From positions 62,001 to 126,000 of the forward strand of contig OX328112.1 in NCBI GenBank assembly GCA_946811185.2: a stretch of 64,000 bases of DNA. The letters are read 5' to 3'. This document shows positions 30,753 through 41,821 of the stretch, one piece after another. The DNA is from Hippopus hippopus (Eukaryota; Mollusca; Bivalvia; Cardiida; Cardiidae). Numbering within the stretch: the stretch's first letter is position 1; each line of letters starts with the position of its first letter. The position numbers and the translations under genes are program-made. The notes under the pieces were generated by a model, which saw only the letters and a program-made list of their open reading frames with translations, was not told where the DNA came from and made no database searches.

Positions 30753-30963
30753 TTAAACACTTTACCATAAAATCCTCAGTTTCAAGAAACAGGACTTTTG
30801 GGAAAAGAGGAAAATGTTGGTAATCAGCATTTCTCCTTTTTGAAGAATGTTTTCTACCATTTCTTAATAGTGAAATTTTCTAATTTGCCCATGCTTTCTA
30901 ATTTGCAAATGCTTTCAATTTGGGCCGGTCTAAAATTTTGTCAATTGGTAACTTATGAGTTAA
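30753..30963 (-). mobile_element. TTAA-A hairpin MITE, reversed
   Basis: TTAAACACTTTACCATAAAA at the left and GGTCTAAAATTTTGTCAATT then TTAA at the right. The palindrome is shortened (GGAAAATGTTGGTAATCAGC). Paralogue of 24497-24690. Confidence 0.7.
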
Positions 30964-30972
30964 CATGATAAG

Positions 30973-31195
30973 TTAACTCTTTACCACATGACAAAATTGC
31001 AAACTTGTCCAAATTGAAAGCATTTGAAGACGACAAAATAATTGTGGCTAAAAAATCAAAAAATGTTTTCGAAAGGGTAGAAAACATTGTGGGTAAAGGA
31101 GAAAATGCTGGTTACCAGCATTTCTTCTTTTCCCACAATGCTTTCAAAAGGCTTCTTTCTCAGGGTCGTCAAAAGTCGTCATTAACTCTTTACCA
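30973..31195 (+). mobile_element. TTAA-A hairpin MITE, right end clipped
   Basis: TTAACTCTTTACCACATGAC, GAAGACGACAAAATAATTGT, and a good palindrome. The right end stops at CAAAAGTCGTCATTAA without the GGTAAAGGG block. It shares its TTAA with the next copy. Confidence 0.75.
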
Positions 31196-31357
31196 TACAA
31201 TCCCGAGTTTCAATGACCTGGGTGGACCTAGGGTAGAAAACATTGTCGGAAAAGGAGAAAATGCTGGTTACTAGCATTCTCTCCTTTTCCCACAATATTT
31301 TCAAAAGCCTTCTTTCCCAGGGTTGTGAAAATCAAGGATTGAGTGGTAAATGGTTAA
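31192..31357 (+). mobile_element. TTAA-A hairpin MITE with two right-type ends
   Basis: The left terminus reads TTAACTCTTTACCATACAAT then CCCGAGTTTCAATGACC, which is the reverse complement of a normal right end. The true right end GATTGAGTGGTAAATGGTTAA is also present. Inside, GGGTAGAAAACATTGTCGGA and the palindrome are in normal order. The copy is short (166 bp) and nearly symmetrical. Confidence 0.8.
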
Positions 31358-31633
31358 ACAGAGAATATGTGTGCTGTTGGGTTAAATCTAAATTTCTACA
31401 CTTTGAATAGCATTAAAAGAACAAGAGGACCATGATGGTCCTATATCGCTCACCTGAATACTAAGCAGTAAAGGTCTACAATGAAGAAAAATACCAAATA
31501 TGGAGGTTCAAGGCCAAATGATAGTGAAACAAGCAATTTCGTTGAAATGAATCCCCCGCCAAAAAAGACCTTTTTTGATACAAACATATTAGAGGTATTG
31601 TGTGTTGCATGAACATGTGGCCTTTTTGTTAAT

Positions 31634-32140
31634 GGTCCATGATAAAATTACACATTAAGCCCTCTTTTTCCATGGCACAGCATTTCATTAAATGAAAAAT
31701 ATATAAGCGGTCCATATGAGATCATACATTAAGTCCCCTTTTACCATAACATGGCATTTCATTAAATGAAAACAAATGATGAAAATATACATAAAGCCCC
31801 CTTTTTTCATGACACGTCATTATATATAAAAGAAAATTGTATCAACGGACTATCCTAAGGAAGACATGCATGAAGTTTCATAAATGTTCGTCAAGGACTT
31901 CAGAAGGTATCTGTCCAAGCGGACGAATGGGCAAACTAACTGTTATTGGTCCATAATGAAATTATACATTTAGCCCCCTTTTTTCATGACATGGCATTTC
32001 ATGAAATAAAATCAAATAACTATTGTCTGTGGCTTAATAAAGATGAAGTTTAATTGCATTTTGTCTGGTAGTGAAAGAGATATTGGTCCATAATGAAAAT
32101 ATTTGTAAAGCCCCCTTTTTCCATTACATGCCATTTAATG
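31634..32140. repeat. Dispersed units within the Helitron-like element
   Basis: GGTCCATAATGAAATTATAC, AGCCCCCTTTTTTCATGACA and GGCATTTCATTAAATGAAA recur, complete or partial, at about 31634, 31710, 31780, 31950 and 32088, with unequal spacing. Confidence 0.6.
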
Positions 32141-32144
32141 AACA

Positions 32145-33345
32145 AAAGCGGCAAATTGTTGCAAGATACGCCCATCCCACCGCCAGTTGTCGAGGAGGGA
32201 TAATAATCGTAAAGGGGAGGTACAGGAAAATAGTAGTGCAGCAGAAATCATGTAAGTGATTGAAATAAGCATGAATGTCTCCTCTAACGTTAAGAAAACA
32301 TGCATATAAAGTTTCAGATCATTCCAACATGAAAAGACAAAGTCATATTGTAGAGAAGCATGAAAAGCTGTAAAAAAAAAAAATAATGAATAGGGAATAA
32401 TTCCAAAAGGGCATTAGGTAAGGTTACGGCTCCAGTGCATTGCACTTTTCGTAACTGCAACAAACATGTTTACCAAGTCTCAAGTCAATTTGACTTGAGG
32501 TGACCAAGTTCCGTTCTGGACAAGCAAGAAATACTGTAAAAATGAAGATAAAAGTGGAATTACTCAAAATCCGCACTAGGTAGAGTTATTGTTCTTGCGC
32601 ACTGTACTCCGTAATATTGCAACAAACATGCATACCAAGTTTGAAGTCGTTCTGACTTGAGATGACAAAGTTATATTCTGGACAAGCACTAAATGCTGTA
32701 AAAATGACGATCAAAGGGAAATAACTCAAAGACAGCATGAGGTAGAGTTACAATTCTTGCGCAATGCACTTTCAAATATTGCAACAAATAAGCATACCAT
32801 ATTTCAATTCATTCCTACTAAAGATGACAAAGTTATGCTCCGGACAAGCAAGAAATGCTATAAAAATGAAAATTTAAGGGGGAATAACTCAAAATTTGTG
32901 CTAGGAAGAGTTATGGTTCTCGTGCATGGCACTCTGTAATTTTTCAACAATCATGCATACCAAATTTGAAGATTTTCAGACTAAAAATGACAAAGTTGTA
33001 TTCCGGACAAGCAGAAAATGCTTTCAAAATGACGATCAAAGGGAAATAACTCAAAGACAGCACGAGGTACAGTTATGGTTCTTTCGCACTGCACTCCGTA
33101 TTACTGCAGCAAACACAAATGCCAAGTTTCAAGTCAATCGGCCTGGAGATGACAAAGTTATGCTCCGGACAAGCAGAATATGCTGTAAAAATGAAGATCA
33201 AAAGGAAATAACTCAGACAGCATGAGGTAGAGTTATGGTTCTTTCGCACTGCACTCCGTATTATTGCAACAAACACAAATGCCAAGTTTCAAGTCAATCG
33301 GATTGGAGATGACAAAGTAATGCTCCGGACAAAGAACTATTCTAC
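32145..33345. repeat. ~160-bp tandem array, GACAAAGTTATGCTCCGG type
   Basis: TGA(C)CAAAGTT followed by ATGCTCCGGACAAGC recurs at about 32501, 32663, 32825, 32998, 33150 and 33310, with GGAAATAACTCAAAG and CGCACTGCACTCCGTAAT between. The same unit occurs in the element at 23682-24089. Confidence 0.8.
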
Positions 33346-33349
33346 AAAA

Positions 33350-34000
33350 CTTTCTAATTCAAGGGCAAATAACTCCAGTCATTCTGGTCCGATTAGACCC
33401 ATAATCGAACTCATCCCAGATCTTATGATCACAAGTATTTTTACCAAGTTTGATGCTGATTGGTTAAAAATTGTAGATGCTAGAGTGTAAACAAAGTCAA
33501 ATATAGCAATTTTTCTAATTCAAGGGCAAATAACTCCAGTTGTTCTGGTCCAATTACACCCATAATAAAACTCATCTGAGATCTTAGGGTCATATATATT
33601 TTGACCAAGTTTGGTGCTGATTGGTTGATATTTCTAGATGCTAGATTGTAAACAAAGTAAAATATAGCAATTTTTCTAATTCAAGGGCAAATAACTCCAG
33701 TTGCTCTGATCCGATTAGGTTCATAATCGAACTCATCTGAGATCTGATGGTGATATATATTTTGACCAAGTTTGGTGCCGATTGGTTGATATTTGTAGAT
33801 GCTAGAGTGTAAACAAAGTCAAATACAGCAATTTTTCTAATTCAAGGGCAAATAACTCAGTTGCTCTGGTCCAATTAGGTTCATAATCGAACTCATCCGA
33901 GATCTTATGGTAATATATATTTTGACCAAGTTTGGTGCTGATTGGTTAAAAATTGTAGATGCTAGAGTGTAAACAAAAAGATGTGAACGGACGACGGACG
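33350..34000. repeat. 161-bp tandem array
   Basis: AAGGGCAAATAACTCCAG begins units at 33361, 33522, 33683 and 33844, exactly 161 bp apart. Each contains CATAATCGAACTCATC, TTTGACCAAGTTTGGTGC and GTAGATGCTAGAGTGTAAAC. Confidence 0.9.
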
Positions 34001-34151
34001 GACGAAGGACGGTGAGTGATCACAATAGCTCATCCTGAGCACTTTGTGCTCAGGTGAGCTAAAAACTCATTACCATAGACCTGAACAAATTTTGTTTTTC
34101 ACATAAAATGGCACAGAGTTTGAAATAAAAATTAGATGTAGATCTATTTAT

Positions 34152-34212
34152 TTCCACAATGTTTTCCAGTCTTCTTTCTCAGGGTCCACCAAATTCAGGT
34201 AAAGGGTTGAAT
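34152..34212 (+). mobile_element. TTAA-A right-end fragment
   Basis: TTTCCACAATGTTTTCCAGTC, CTTTCTCAGGGTCC and GGTAAAGGGTTGA are the right third of a copy. Confidence 0.6.
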
Positions 34213-34237
34213 TTCAGTTTCTAGAGATCAGACTGAT

Positions 34238-34412
34238 TGATTGTTGGTTGATTGTATGGTGTTTAACACCGTTTTCAACATTATTTCAGTTATGTCGCGG
34301 CGGCCAATGCACCTATCCATGCTTTCCTTGAGTCTCTTTTACCAGTACTCCTCACAATATTCTTTCCAAGCCACTGGCAGCTTTCCCACTTAACCATTGT
34401 CGAAACAATCAG
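34238..34412 (-). mobile_element. SINE (type 1), head-truncated
   Basis: The tail GATTGTATGGTGTTTAACAC and body (CACCTATCCATGCTTTCC; CCAAGCCACTGGCAGC) match 5455-5757. The tRNA-like head is missing. Confidence 0.65.
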
Positions 34413-34437
34413 AAGGATATTACTAGAAACTCCTCAC

Positions 34438-34666
34438 CCGCCTCTTTACCACATGACAAAATTTTAGACAGATCCGAATTGGAAGCATTTCCAAAGGAAA
34501 TAATAAATGTGGCACAAGTGATGGGATTTGTCTGTTAAAGACAAGAAAAAAATTGTGGGAAAAAATGAAAATGCTGGTTACCAGCATTTTCTCCTTTTCC
34601 AAGAATCTTTCAAAAGCTTTCTTTCGCGGGGTCGTTAGAACTTGGAATTGTGTGGTAAAGGGTTAA
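34438..34666 (+). mobile_element. TTAA-A hairpin MITE
   Basis: GCCTCTTTACCACATGAC without a left TTAA; palindrome around GCTGGTTACCAGC; TGTGTGGTAAAGGGTTAA at the right. Confidence 0.75.
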
Positions 34667-34789
34667 AAAATTGTCTTTCAAATAAAATGGTACAGAGTTT
34701 CAGAAATCATGTTCGAATTTCAAAATTAGAGGGTTTGTTGGAATGTTCCAATTATTTTTCCATCCATACTGAAGCAAATATTGGGATAT

Positions 34790-35018
34790 ATAACCCTTTA
34801 CCACACAATCCAAAGTTTTAATAACCCGGAGGAAAAGGCCTTCTAAAAACATTGTTGGAAAAGGAGAAAATGCGGTAACCAGCATTTTCTCCTTTTCCAA
34901 CAATATTTTCTGCTCTTTCAAAGACTAATTCTGTCATCTGAACTACATTCAAATTGTCGTCTGCTAATACTTTCAATTTAGACCAGTCCAATTTTTTTTG
35001 TCATGTGGTAAAGAGTTT
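34790..35018 (-). mobile_element. TTAA-A hairpin MITE, reversed
   Basis: ATAACCCTTTACCACACAAT at the left, palindrome with one lost T (AAATGCGGTAACCAGCATTT), and CATGTGGTAAAGAGTTT at the right. Confidence 0.8.
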
Positions 35019-35147
35019 CAAAGCAGGGTTATAGAAACCAGTCATAACAAAAATTTGAAAATATCATATTGCACTGCCTTTCCTAGAAAGGCCAGGTTTT
35101 TTCAGTAACTGACCTAAATTACAAGTATTATCCATGTTTTTTTATGT

Positions 35148-35366
35148 TTTAATACTTTACACACAATCCCGAGCCTTTACGACCCCAAAAGCGAAGGCTT
35201 TTGAAAACAGTGTGGGAAAAGGAGAAAATGCTGGTTACCAGCATTTTCTCCTTTTCCCAAAATGTTTTCTACCGTATCAAAAACATAAATACTCATTCAA
35301 GCTAGATTCAATAGTAGTCTTTCAATTTGGTCGAGTCCAACATTTTTTCGTTAGGTAAAGGTTAGA
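35148..35366 (-). mobile_element. TTAA-A hairpin MITE, reversed
   Basis: TTAATACTTTACACACAATC, intact palindrome around GCTGGTTACCAGC, and TTTCGTTAGGTAAAGGTTAG. The outer TTAA sites are worn. Confidence 0.8.
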
Positions 35367-36282
35367 TTTATTTTAACCGAAAAAGGCTTCTTTTTTTCGT
35401 TCGACTGTCGTCTGCTGCAAGTCCGTGGAAGGGGTAGATCTACATCTAGACTTGATTCGGGAACAAACCAAATTTCGAAAGCAAAAATTAATTTACCTTT
35501 AATCGTTTGGTTTAATTTCCATTGTTGTGTGTTCTGACTGTCGTCGCAAATCACAAACTATTCACTGTCATAGACAGCGTTTAGCGTCCTTTATCACAAT
35601 GTAAAACTGCAACAATATTTTCCAAAGTTAATCTAGGTCGAATCTCTTTCTAATTAAGCTAATCTCGTTCACTTTTTTTCCAACGAAACATTCATTTTTC
35701 GATGCACAACTGTCATTATGTGGAACATTGTAACATATGTTGACACAACGTTTTCTCAAGTTCTGCGTGCTATTTTTGGTATCTTTTCCCGCCAAAAAAG
35801 TTGGTGACTTGCTGCCTATAGTAAAGCGACGATAGTGTGTCACTTGGGAAAGGTTAAAATAGTGGGTTCTGAGGTAAAAATATATGAAATAAAACTTAAA
35901 TTATTCTTATAAACGATAAACTATGTCCCTGAATGTATATTTACAATGATATAGAAGTTTAAATTATCCATTTTTTGTGGTTGTTTTCGATTGTTTGTTT
36001 ACACTCAAGTGACACAATACTAACCTTTTCTATATATTACTACACGGATCCATGTGGGCGGTGTAAATACATATAGATCTACAAGGGGTGTTAAAAAAAG
36101 TAAAGGAAAAGTGGCAGAACTTTTTTGATGACATAACTTTGATTCGATTAAAGGTGACTAGACTATGAGTGTTTCAGATAACTTAGATAGATCTATCAGG
36201 TTTACGTGCACCGATCTCGAATTCCTCAGTAACAATGGCAAGGTCATGTAACGTTTAGCAGGCAAAACACACTCCTATCAAA
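35367..36282. other. No recognised element
   Basis: Frames up to ~70 codons without known similarity. AAGGGGTGTTAAAAAAAGTA at ~36082 resembles a worn mariner-type end without a partner. Confidence 0.2.
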
Positions 36283-36400
36283 AAGTTTCCTGACTTTCTC
36301 ACACCAGTACTAACCGTGACAACTTTCTTTCCAAGTCACTACTTTTCTCACATGTATCAGAGGTGACAGGCAAAAAATCGCTGGAAAGTTTTCTTGCTCC
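36283..36400 (-). mobile_element. SINE (type 3) fragment
   Basis: CCTGACTTTCTCACACCAGT, CTTTCCAAGTCAC and CTGGAAAGTTTTCTTGC match the body of 4858-5121; head and tail are gone. Confidence 0.55.
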
Positions 36401-36504
36401 TTGGTCACGCAGCGGAAAATGACGATTTTGTTTACGTCACGTGACTTTCATTGATAAAATATTGGAGGGCAACAGACACAGGCGACTTACTTTGTACAGA
36501 ATGT

Positions 36505-36791
36505 CGTCACTCTATATGTCTTGCAAAACGGAAAAAGGGGCATTCGGACATTTGCGTAAAGTGTCGTCTCGGATCAGCCTGCGAAGTCCGCGCAGGCTGA
36601 TCCGAGGCGGCACTTTACGACTACATTAGATTTTGTCCTACATTAGACTTGCACTAAACAGAAAATTACATGAAAACGGAAAGTGTCGTTTCGGATTAGT
36701 CTGCGCGAACTGCGCAGGCTGATCCGGGACGACACTTTACGCATATGTCCGAATGCCCCTTTTCGCGTGTTGCAAGCCATATAGAATGACG
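36505..36791. mobile_element. Long-TIR MITE with inner hairpins
   Basis: CGTCACTCTATATGTCTTGC at the left mirrors GCAAGCCATATAGAATGACG at the right, and pairing continues inward (GGGGCATTCGGACAT; GTAAAGTGTCGTC) for about 110 bp. Each arm also holds its own hairpin (GGATCAGCCTGCGAAGTCCG with its partner, and a second one near 36690-36730). The target duplication is unclear. Confidence 0.8.
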
Positions 36792-38729
36792 TAGATTTTT
36801 CCACGCTTTCGTTGCACCGTGTTTATAGAGCCGAATTCACGTGTCATGTTAGAAATGTAAAAATATAGTCTAGTCTAGTTTCTCTTATCTGGATACTCAA
36901 GGTGAATTGAATTGAAAACATTTATGTTTTATCGGAATCTTAAGCATATAATTCATAATCATTAATCACTACTTCAGAGAGAGAGAGAGAGGAAGAAAAG
37001 GGTTTGCACGCATTCAATGTCCGCCCGCCCCCCCCCCCCCCACCCGTCTTAGATCTTTGCATGAATGTCTTACTGATATATCTTTTACACATGTTTCAAC
37101 GCTCTTCCGTGCTAGACATGCAACCCTAACCTCCTTCTAAGTTATGATTGTCCGTTAGATCTATTTTTCTATTCCTCATAAAGATAATCTATTTTTTCTG
37201 GTGACTGGATAGAGATTTTAGTTCCTGCATTATTTACCAGATTCTATCAGAGGTAGTCTAGTTGCAAGTCGGCTATCTAAAGCCATTATTACACATGAGT
37301 AACCCGAGGTGGAGATCGGAGTTGAAGTCGGACTTCTTAACTTTCTGAGGGGTTGTCTCAAAATTGGCATACACCAACATTGTCTATTTGCGAATGTGAC
37401 CAAACACCTTTCATTTATACACAGAAGAAACTAGATCTAATGATTAAAAATGATTTTTTTTTTAAGAATAACGCACAAATCATTAAAACCAAAGGATTCG
37501 ATTGCTGTTTAAGGCCCAATGAATAAGAATAAAAAAATATAAGGTTCTGATTGTGTCGCTGCAGATGTGGCGACAGTATTTTATTTGCCTGGGAATTAAG
37601 CCACTCTTCACAACTCGGCCGATTCCGTGACATCATCTAATCGCATCTGTACCAAGGTAGTTTACAATTAAAAGTCTGCCAGTCCCATGATCCTAAACAT
37701 GGTGGCGCCCATGTAAATCCATCAGCAATGGCAACAACAGCCGGCACGATAATCAGGCATGCTGGCAGCGAAAAATGCCAACGAAATTGATAGACCGAGC
37801 AAGAAAATAATTAACCAAAATTTTTGTCATCGGAAATGCATTTAAACAGATTCCCACGGGAAATTGTGACTAGTGTTTTTTTTTTTTCCCAAGTGGAGTG
37901 TTACGATTTTAAGAAGGTAAAACGGTGTAATTCCGGCAAAGACATGTACCTTGTCGGTGCATATCAAGCTACGTGATACAGCCGAGGGACTTGATGAGCG
38001 GATCACTCTAGGTTTGCTGAATGTGAAAAGAAAGGAACTGTAGGAAAATAGGAGATACATAATTTGATTCATCAATGAAACACATAGAAATCGTAAATTA
38101 TATCTTAATTAGACACGATTCGCCGTCTCCACTGATACTGCTCACAGTACGGGCAGTTTTAGCCTACTCTCATCAGGGCTGTAAAGTTTTTCAGCCGTTC
38201 ATTTCGCGGCAACCTTGATGCATCAATGTTTTCTAGCTTTATTATTGACAGAATTGCCCGGATTTAAACACTCGCCTCTACAACCAAAGAATTTAGTCAG
38301 AATTGGAACTGCTTATTCCTAGTTCTGTAAGAACGTTTGGCAGTTTTTCGTCAATAATTTACTTTACAGTCAATGATTTTCCCGTAAAGGTAGAAATAGG
38401 TATCTTTTTCTTGTCGGGTCAGGTTGATGCCTTTGTGGTTCACCAGTATCTTCCTCCGAAGATGGCTGAACAAGGCCTAAGGCCTACCTGCCGCAATACA
38501 TCTGTTTGAGCTGATAGACCGACTACCGGTGAATTGCAGGCCCAGCTGCCTGCGGAACTATTAGTTGAGTCACTGGTTGCTCATGGCCACATCTGTTTTG
38601 AATCTCTCAAAAGAATGAGAGGGTGGATGACCCATGCTTTCTGTTTATGCCAAAACCATGCGCAACACGTGACAATCACGATTTTCGTTGACATTTTTAT
38701 ACAGTCGTGGCAGAACTTGATTGCATGAG
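36792..38729. other. Unassigned; old repeats and simple sequence
   Basis: (GA)n at 36976-36992 and a C run at 37021-37042. 37080-37290 is an old repeat shared with 17985-18220. 37285-37560 is an inverted, diverged counterpart of 44220-44475. 38560-38725 is weakly similar to 51575-51800 (AGAGGATGAGAGGATGG; GTCGTAGCAGA). No gene is recognised. Confidence 0.3.
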
Positions 38730-38759
38730 CACGGGTAGGAAACTTCATATTCAGAGCCA

Positions 38760-38833
38760 ATGGCTCCGACGAGAAAATGTTGTGTTGGTCTTCCGTTTCT
38801 GAAGATGTCGGCTAAAAAACAACCAAAAAACAG
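38760..38833 (+). other. Conserved ATG exon-like segment with splice donor, left arm
   Basis: ATG at 38760 sits in the palindrome GAGCCAATGGCTC. Twenty-five codons follow (MAPTRKCCVGLPFLKMSAKK and five more) to AACAG, then GTAAGC, a good splice donor at 38834. The mirrored arm keeps ATG, frame and donor. It could be a first exon of the element's lost transposase gene or a captured host exon. No family is recognised. Confidence 0.45.
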
Positions 38834-41323
38834 GTAAGCTTGTCATTATTTGTAATCATGTGTTCTTATACCTTTGAAAGTCCAAAAAAGGAGAATGTCA
38901 TGCAATGCTCTGGTCTTTCAACGTGTTTTCTACACTACGGAAAGTTGTAACAAGTGTACGATGTTGTCTGAATCATTTGTGGCGTGGGTTGACCTTAGCT
39001 AAAATAATACGTCACGGACCTAAATTCGGTCTATTATTGCCATATAATTGGCAATCAAAAGAGAGTCTTGCTGTCCCAAAAGCGTGAATTAATGTCTTGA
39101 AATGTTACATTCACTGCTGGTAAAGAATTGAAAAGAAATAGCACAAAAATGATGAAAATAAAGAAGAGCTCCTATTGTGTGGGCTGGCTCTGAATTTGTA
39201 AGTCGGCACCGATTGATGAGGGCTTCATTTCAGAAATTTAGTTTTCTGTAAAAATTTACTTAGGAAGTAGGCTTTGTTTTTCCGTTAACATCTTTCAGTC
39301 CAAAATATAGCACTATTGGTGGATGGAACATGACCGAATTTATGAACATACAAAGGACTGGTATTGTCACGATTGAAAAATGCTGTCGAACATTAGTCTA
39401 TCTAAATTTTGAAAATACTTTTATGTAGCTTTTGATTAACAGAATGGTCTATACAAGTATATAGCATTTGTCATGCTTCCGTCGTAAGTGCAGCCCACAC
39501 GTGTAAGCAAAAAAAAAGAAAAATATTTGGCATGTTCGGAAGACTATCAGGTCTTGAAACAGTCATTAAAAAGCTAGATGGAAAATGTACCGACCGTAGC
39601 AGAGATGATGAATTAAAAAAAAACTTTTACAAACCGTGAGAAATACAACTGACCTATTCGCATTACACGCCTAGGGTATATGTGTGACCACTCTTAACTC
39701 TTCTCAACACCTAACACGACACAACAGTATGCCGGGTGGGTGGGTTATATACAAGTCTTTAACAAAAAAAAAAAACTCAATTTCACAAGCACGCCAAGAC
39801 CAAAAATGTTCATAGATCGTGATTTTGATTGTACTCACTCAGATTTTTCAATGCAGAATATGTCATATATTAGTTATTTTCTAAGCCTTTTTATCCTCAA
39901 TAATGACTCAAACCAGGTAATTGCATACACCATCAGTAAATCATGATACTGGAGCTGCAGTCTTAATCTAATTACGGCGTAAAGTGAATGATTTCTAATG
40001 ATTACATTAGAAATGTAGAGGGGTCGGTGTGAGATTTCTGAAACAAGTGCAAGCGACAATGTTTAGGACATTCATACAAATATGTAGGACGGAAAAAGAA
40101 AAATAAATAACTCAAAGCTATTCATTATGAACCCTTAAAGTGCCTGTCACAACTTAAGTTGGTTCTGCAGCCAGTATAGATCAATATTAGACTGTACAAA
40201 ACGTGATCGTTTGTTTGTTTGGATGAATATTTGTTTATCATCGGCTTAAGGATAACTGACATGTGACATTTTCTGATCTAATATGCATCTGGTTAATTGA
40301 ACATTGAAAGATCTGAGTAAGGACTATCAGAATCAGGGATCTATGAACATTTTTTTGTCTTGACGTGCTTGTGAAACAGATTCTTTTTCGTTGTTAAAGA
40401 CTTGTATATACCCCACCCATCTGACATACTGTTGTATAGTGTTAAGTATCAAAAAGAGTTAAGAGTGTTCACACATATACCCTGAGGCGTCTATTGCGAA
40501 TAGATCAATTGTATTTCTCACGCTTTGTAAAAGTTTTTTTCTATTCATCTTCTCTGCTACGGTCGGTACATTTTCCATCTAGTCTTTTTATGACTCTTTT
40601 AAGACCAAAGAGCCTTCCAAAGATGCCAAATATTTTTTCATTATTTTTGCTTACGTGTGGGCTGCACTTACGACGAAAGCATGACAAAAACTATATACTT
40701 GTATAGACCATTCTGTTAATCAAAAGCTACATAAAAGTATTTTCAAAATTTAGATAGACTAATGTTCGACAGCATTTTTTCAATCGTGACAATACCAGTC
40801 CTTTGTGTGTTCATAAATTCGGTCATGTTCCATCCACCAATAGTGCTATATTTTGGACTGAAAGATGTTAACGGAAAAACAAAGCCTACTTCCTAAGTAA
40901 TTTTTTACAAAAAAACTAAAGTTTTGAAATGAAGCCCTCATCAATCGGTGCCGACTTACAAATTCAGAGCCAGCCCACACAATAGGAGCCCTTCTTTATT
41001 TTCACCATTTTTGGGCTATTTCTTTTCAATTCTTTACCAGCAGTAAATGTAACATTTCAAGACATTAATTCACGCTTTTGGGACAGCAAAACTCCCTTTT
41101 AATTTCCAATTATATGGCAATAATAGACTGAATTTAGATCCGTGACGTATTATTTTAGCTAAGGTCAACCCACGCCACAAATGATTCAGACAACATCGTA
41201 CACTTGTTACAACTTTCCGTAGTGTAGAAAACACGTTGAAAGACCAGAGCATTGCATGACATTCTCCTTTTTTGGACTTTCAAAGATATAAGAACACATG
41301 ATTACAAATAATGACAAGCTTAC

Positions 41324-41398
41324 CTGTTTTTTTGGTTGTTTTTCAGCCGACATCTTCAGAAACGGAAGACTAACACAACATTTTCTCGTCAGAGCCAT
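41324..41398 (-). other. Conserved ATG exon-like segment with splice donor, right arm
   Basis: Minus-strand counterpart of 38760-38833: MALTRKCCVSLPFLKMSAEK, one extra A in the lysine/asparagine run, then CAG and GTAAGC. Differences between arms are mostly substitutions, and the start codon and donor are kept in both. Confidence 0.45.
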
Positions 41399-41821
41399 TG
41401 GCTCTGAATATGAAGTTTCCTACCCGTGATGAGGGGTCTGAAGGGAATGTGAGAAAAAAGTGATAGCAGATCGTCGTAATCGTAACACAACTTTAGAGAG
41501 CGTAACGAAAATCGTTGCAGAACTTGACCAGGGGCCAATATTTCAAAACTTAAAGGTTTTGTAAGTTACGGTAAACTTTACGATCACTTTACGAGGACGT
41601 TACGGTTTTCTTAAAGTGATCTCTCAAAACCGATCTTAACACTCTCGTAAAAGAAACGCTATTTACGATCGTAACATTTAAAAGTGACATAATTTCTTGA
41701 TACTAAATCGATTCTGACCCCATGACTATCTCCGATCACAGACTGAAAACTCCCCGTTGCATAAAATCTCAAAGCCAATGTCATCTGCATCGGTGCCGGA
41801 AGTGCGTAATTTCGGTAAGTT

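Larger units (their letters stand above)
31414..34065 (+). mobile_element. Large Helitron-like element with several arrays
   Basis: Left end ACAAGAGGACCATGATGGTC (hairpin) followed by CGCTCACCTGA. Right end ACGGACGACGGACGG, then the hairpin TGAGCACTTTGTGCTCA and GGTGAGCTAAAAA. Inside are three successive arrays. At 32140 a second left end (ACAAAAGCGGCAAATTG) shows that a relative of the 23682-24089 element is fused or nested, without its own right hairpin. Confidence 0.65.
38730..41428. mobile_element. Element with ~1.1-kb inverted arms, 5-bp TSD
   Basis: CACGGGTAGGAAACTTCATA at the left is mirrored by TATGAAGTTTCCTACCCGTG at the right. Pairing continues for about 1.1 kb (to ~39880 and ~40270) with small indels, leaving a ~390-bp spacer that holds a TTAA-C fragment at 40131-40207. 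ATGAG borders both ends (38725-38729 and 41429-41433). A 5-bp duplication with ends starting CAC recalls Transib/RAG-like transposons, but the rest of the end does not match their consensus and no transposase is present. Class uncertain. Confidence 0.8.

Noticed and set aside
28690..34000. CRISPR-like array
   Set aside because: Units are contiguous ~155-161 bp tandem repeats without short repeat/spacer alternation, in eukaryotic DNA.
37021..37042. C run as a functional G-quadruplex site
   Set aside because: A plain homopolymer tract; nothing in the context supports a role.
38730..41428. Confident RAG/Transib assignment for the long-arm element
   Set aside because: Only the CAC start and 5-bp duplication fit; no heptamer-like consensus and no transposase.
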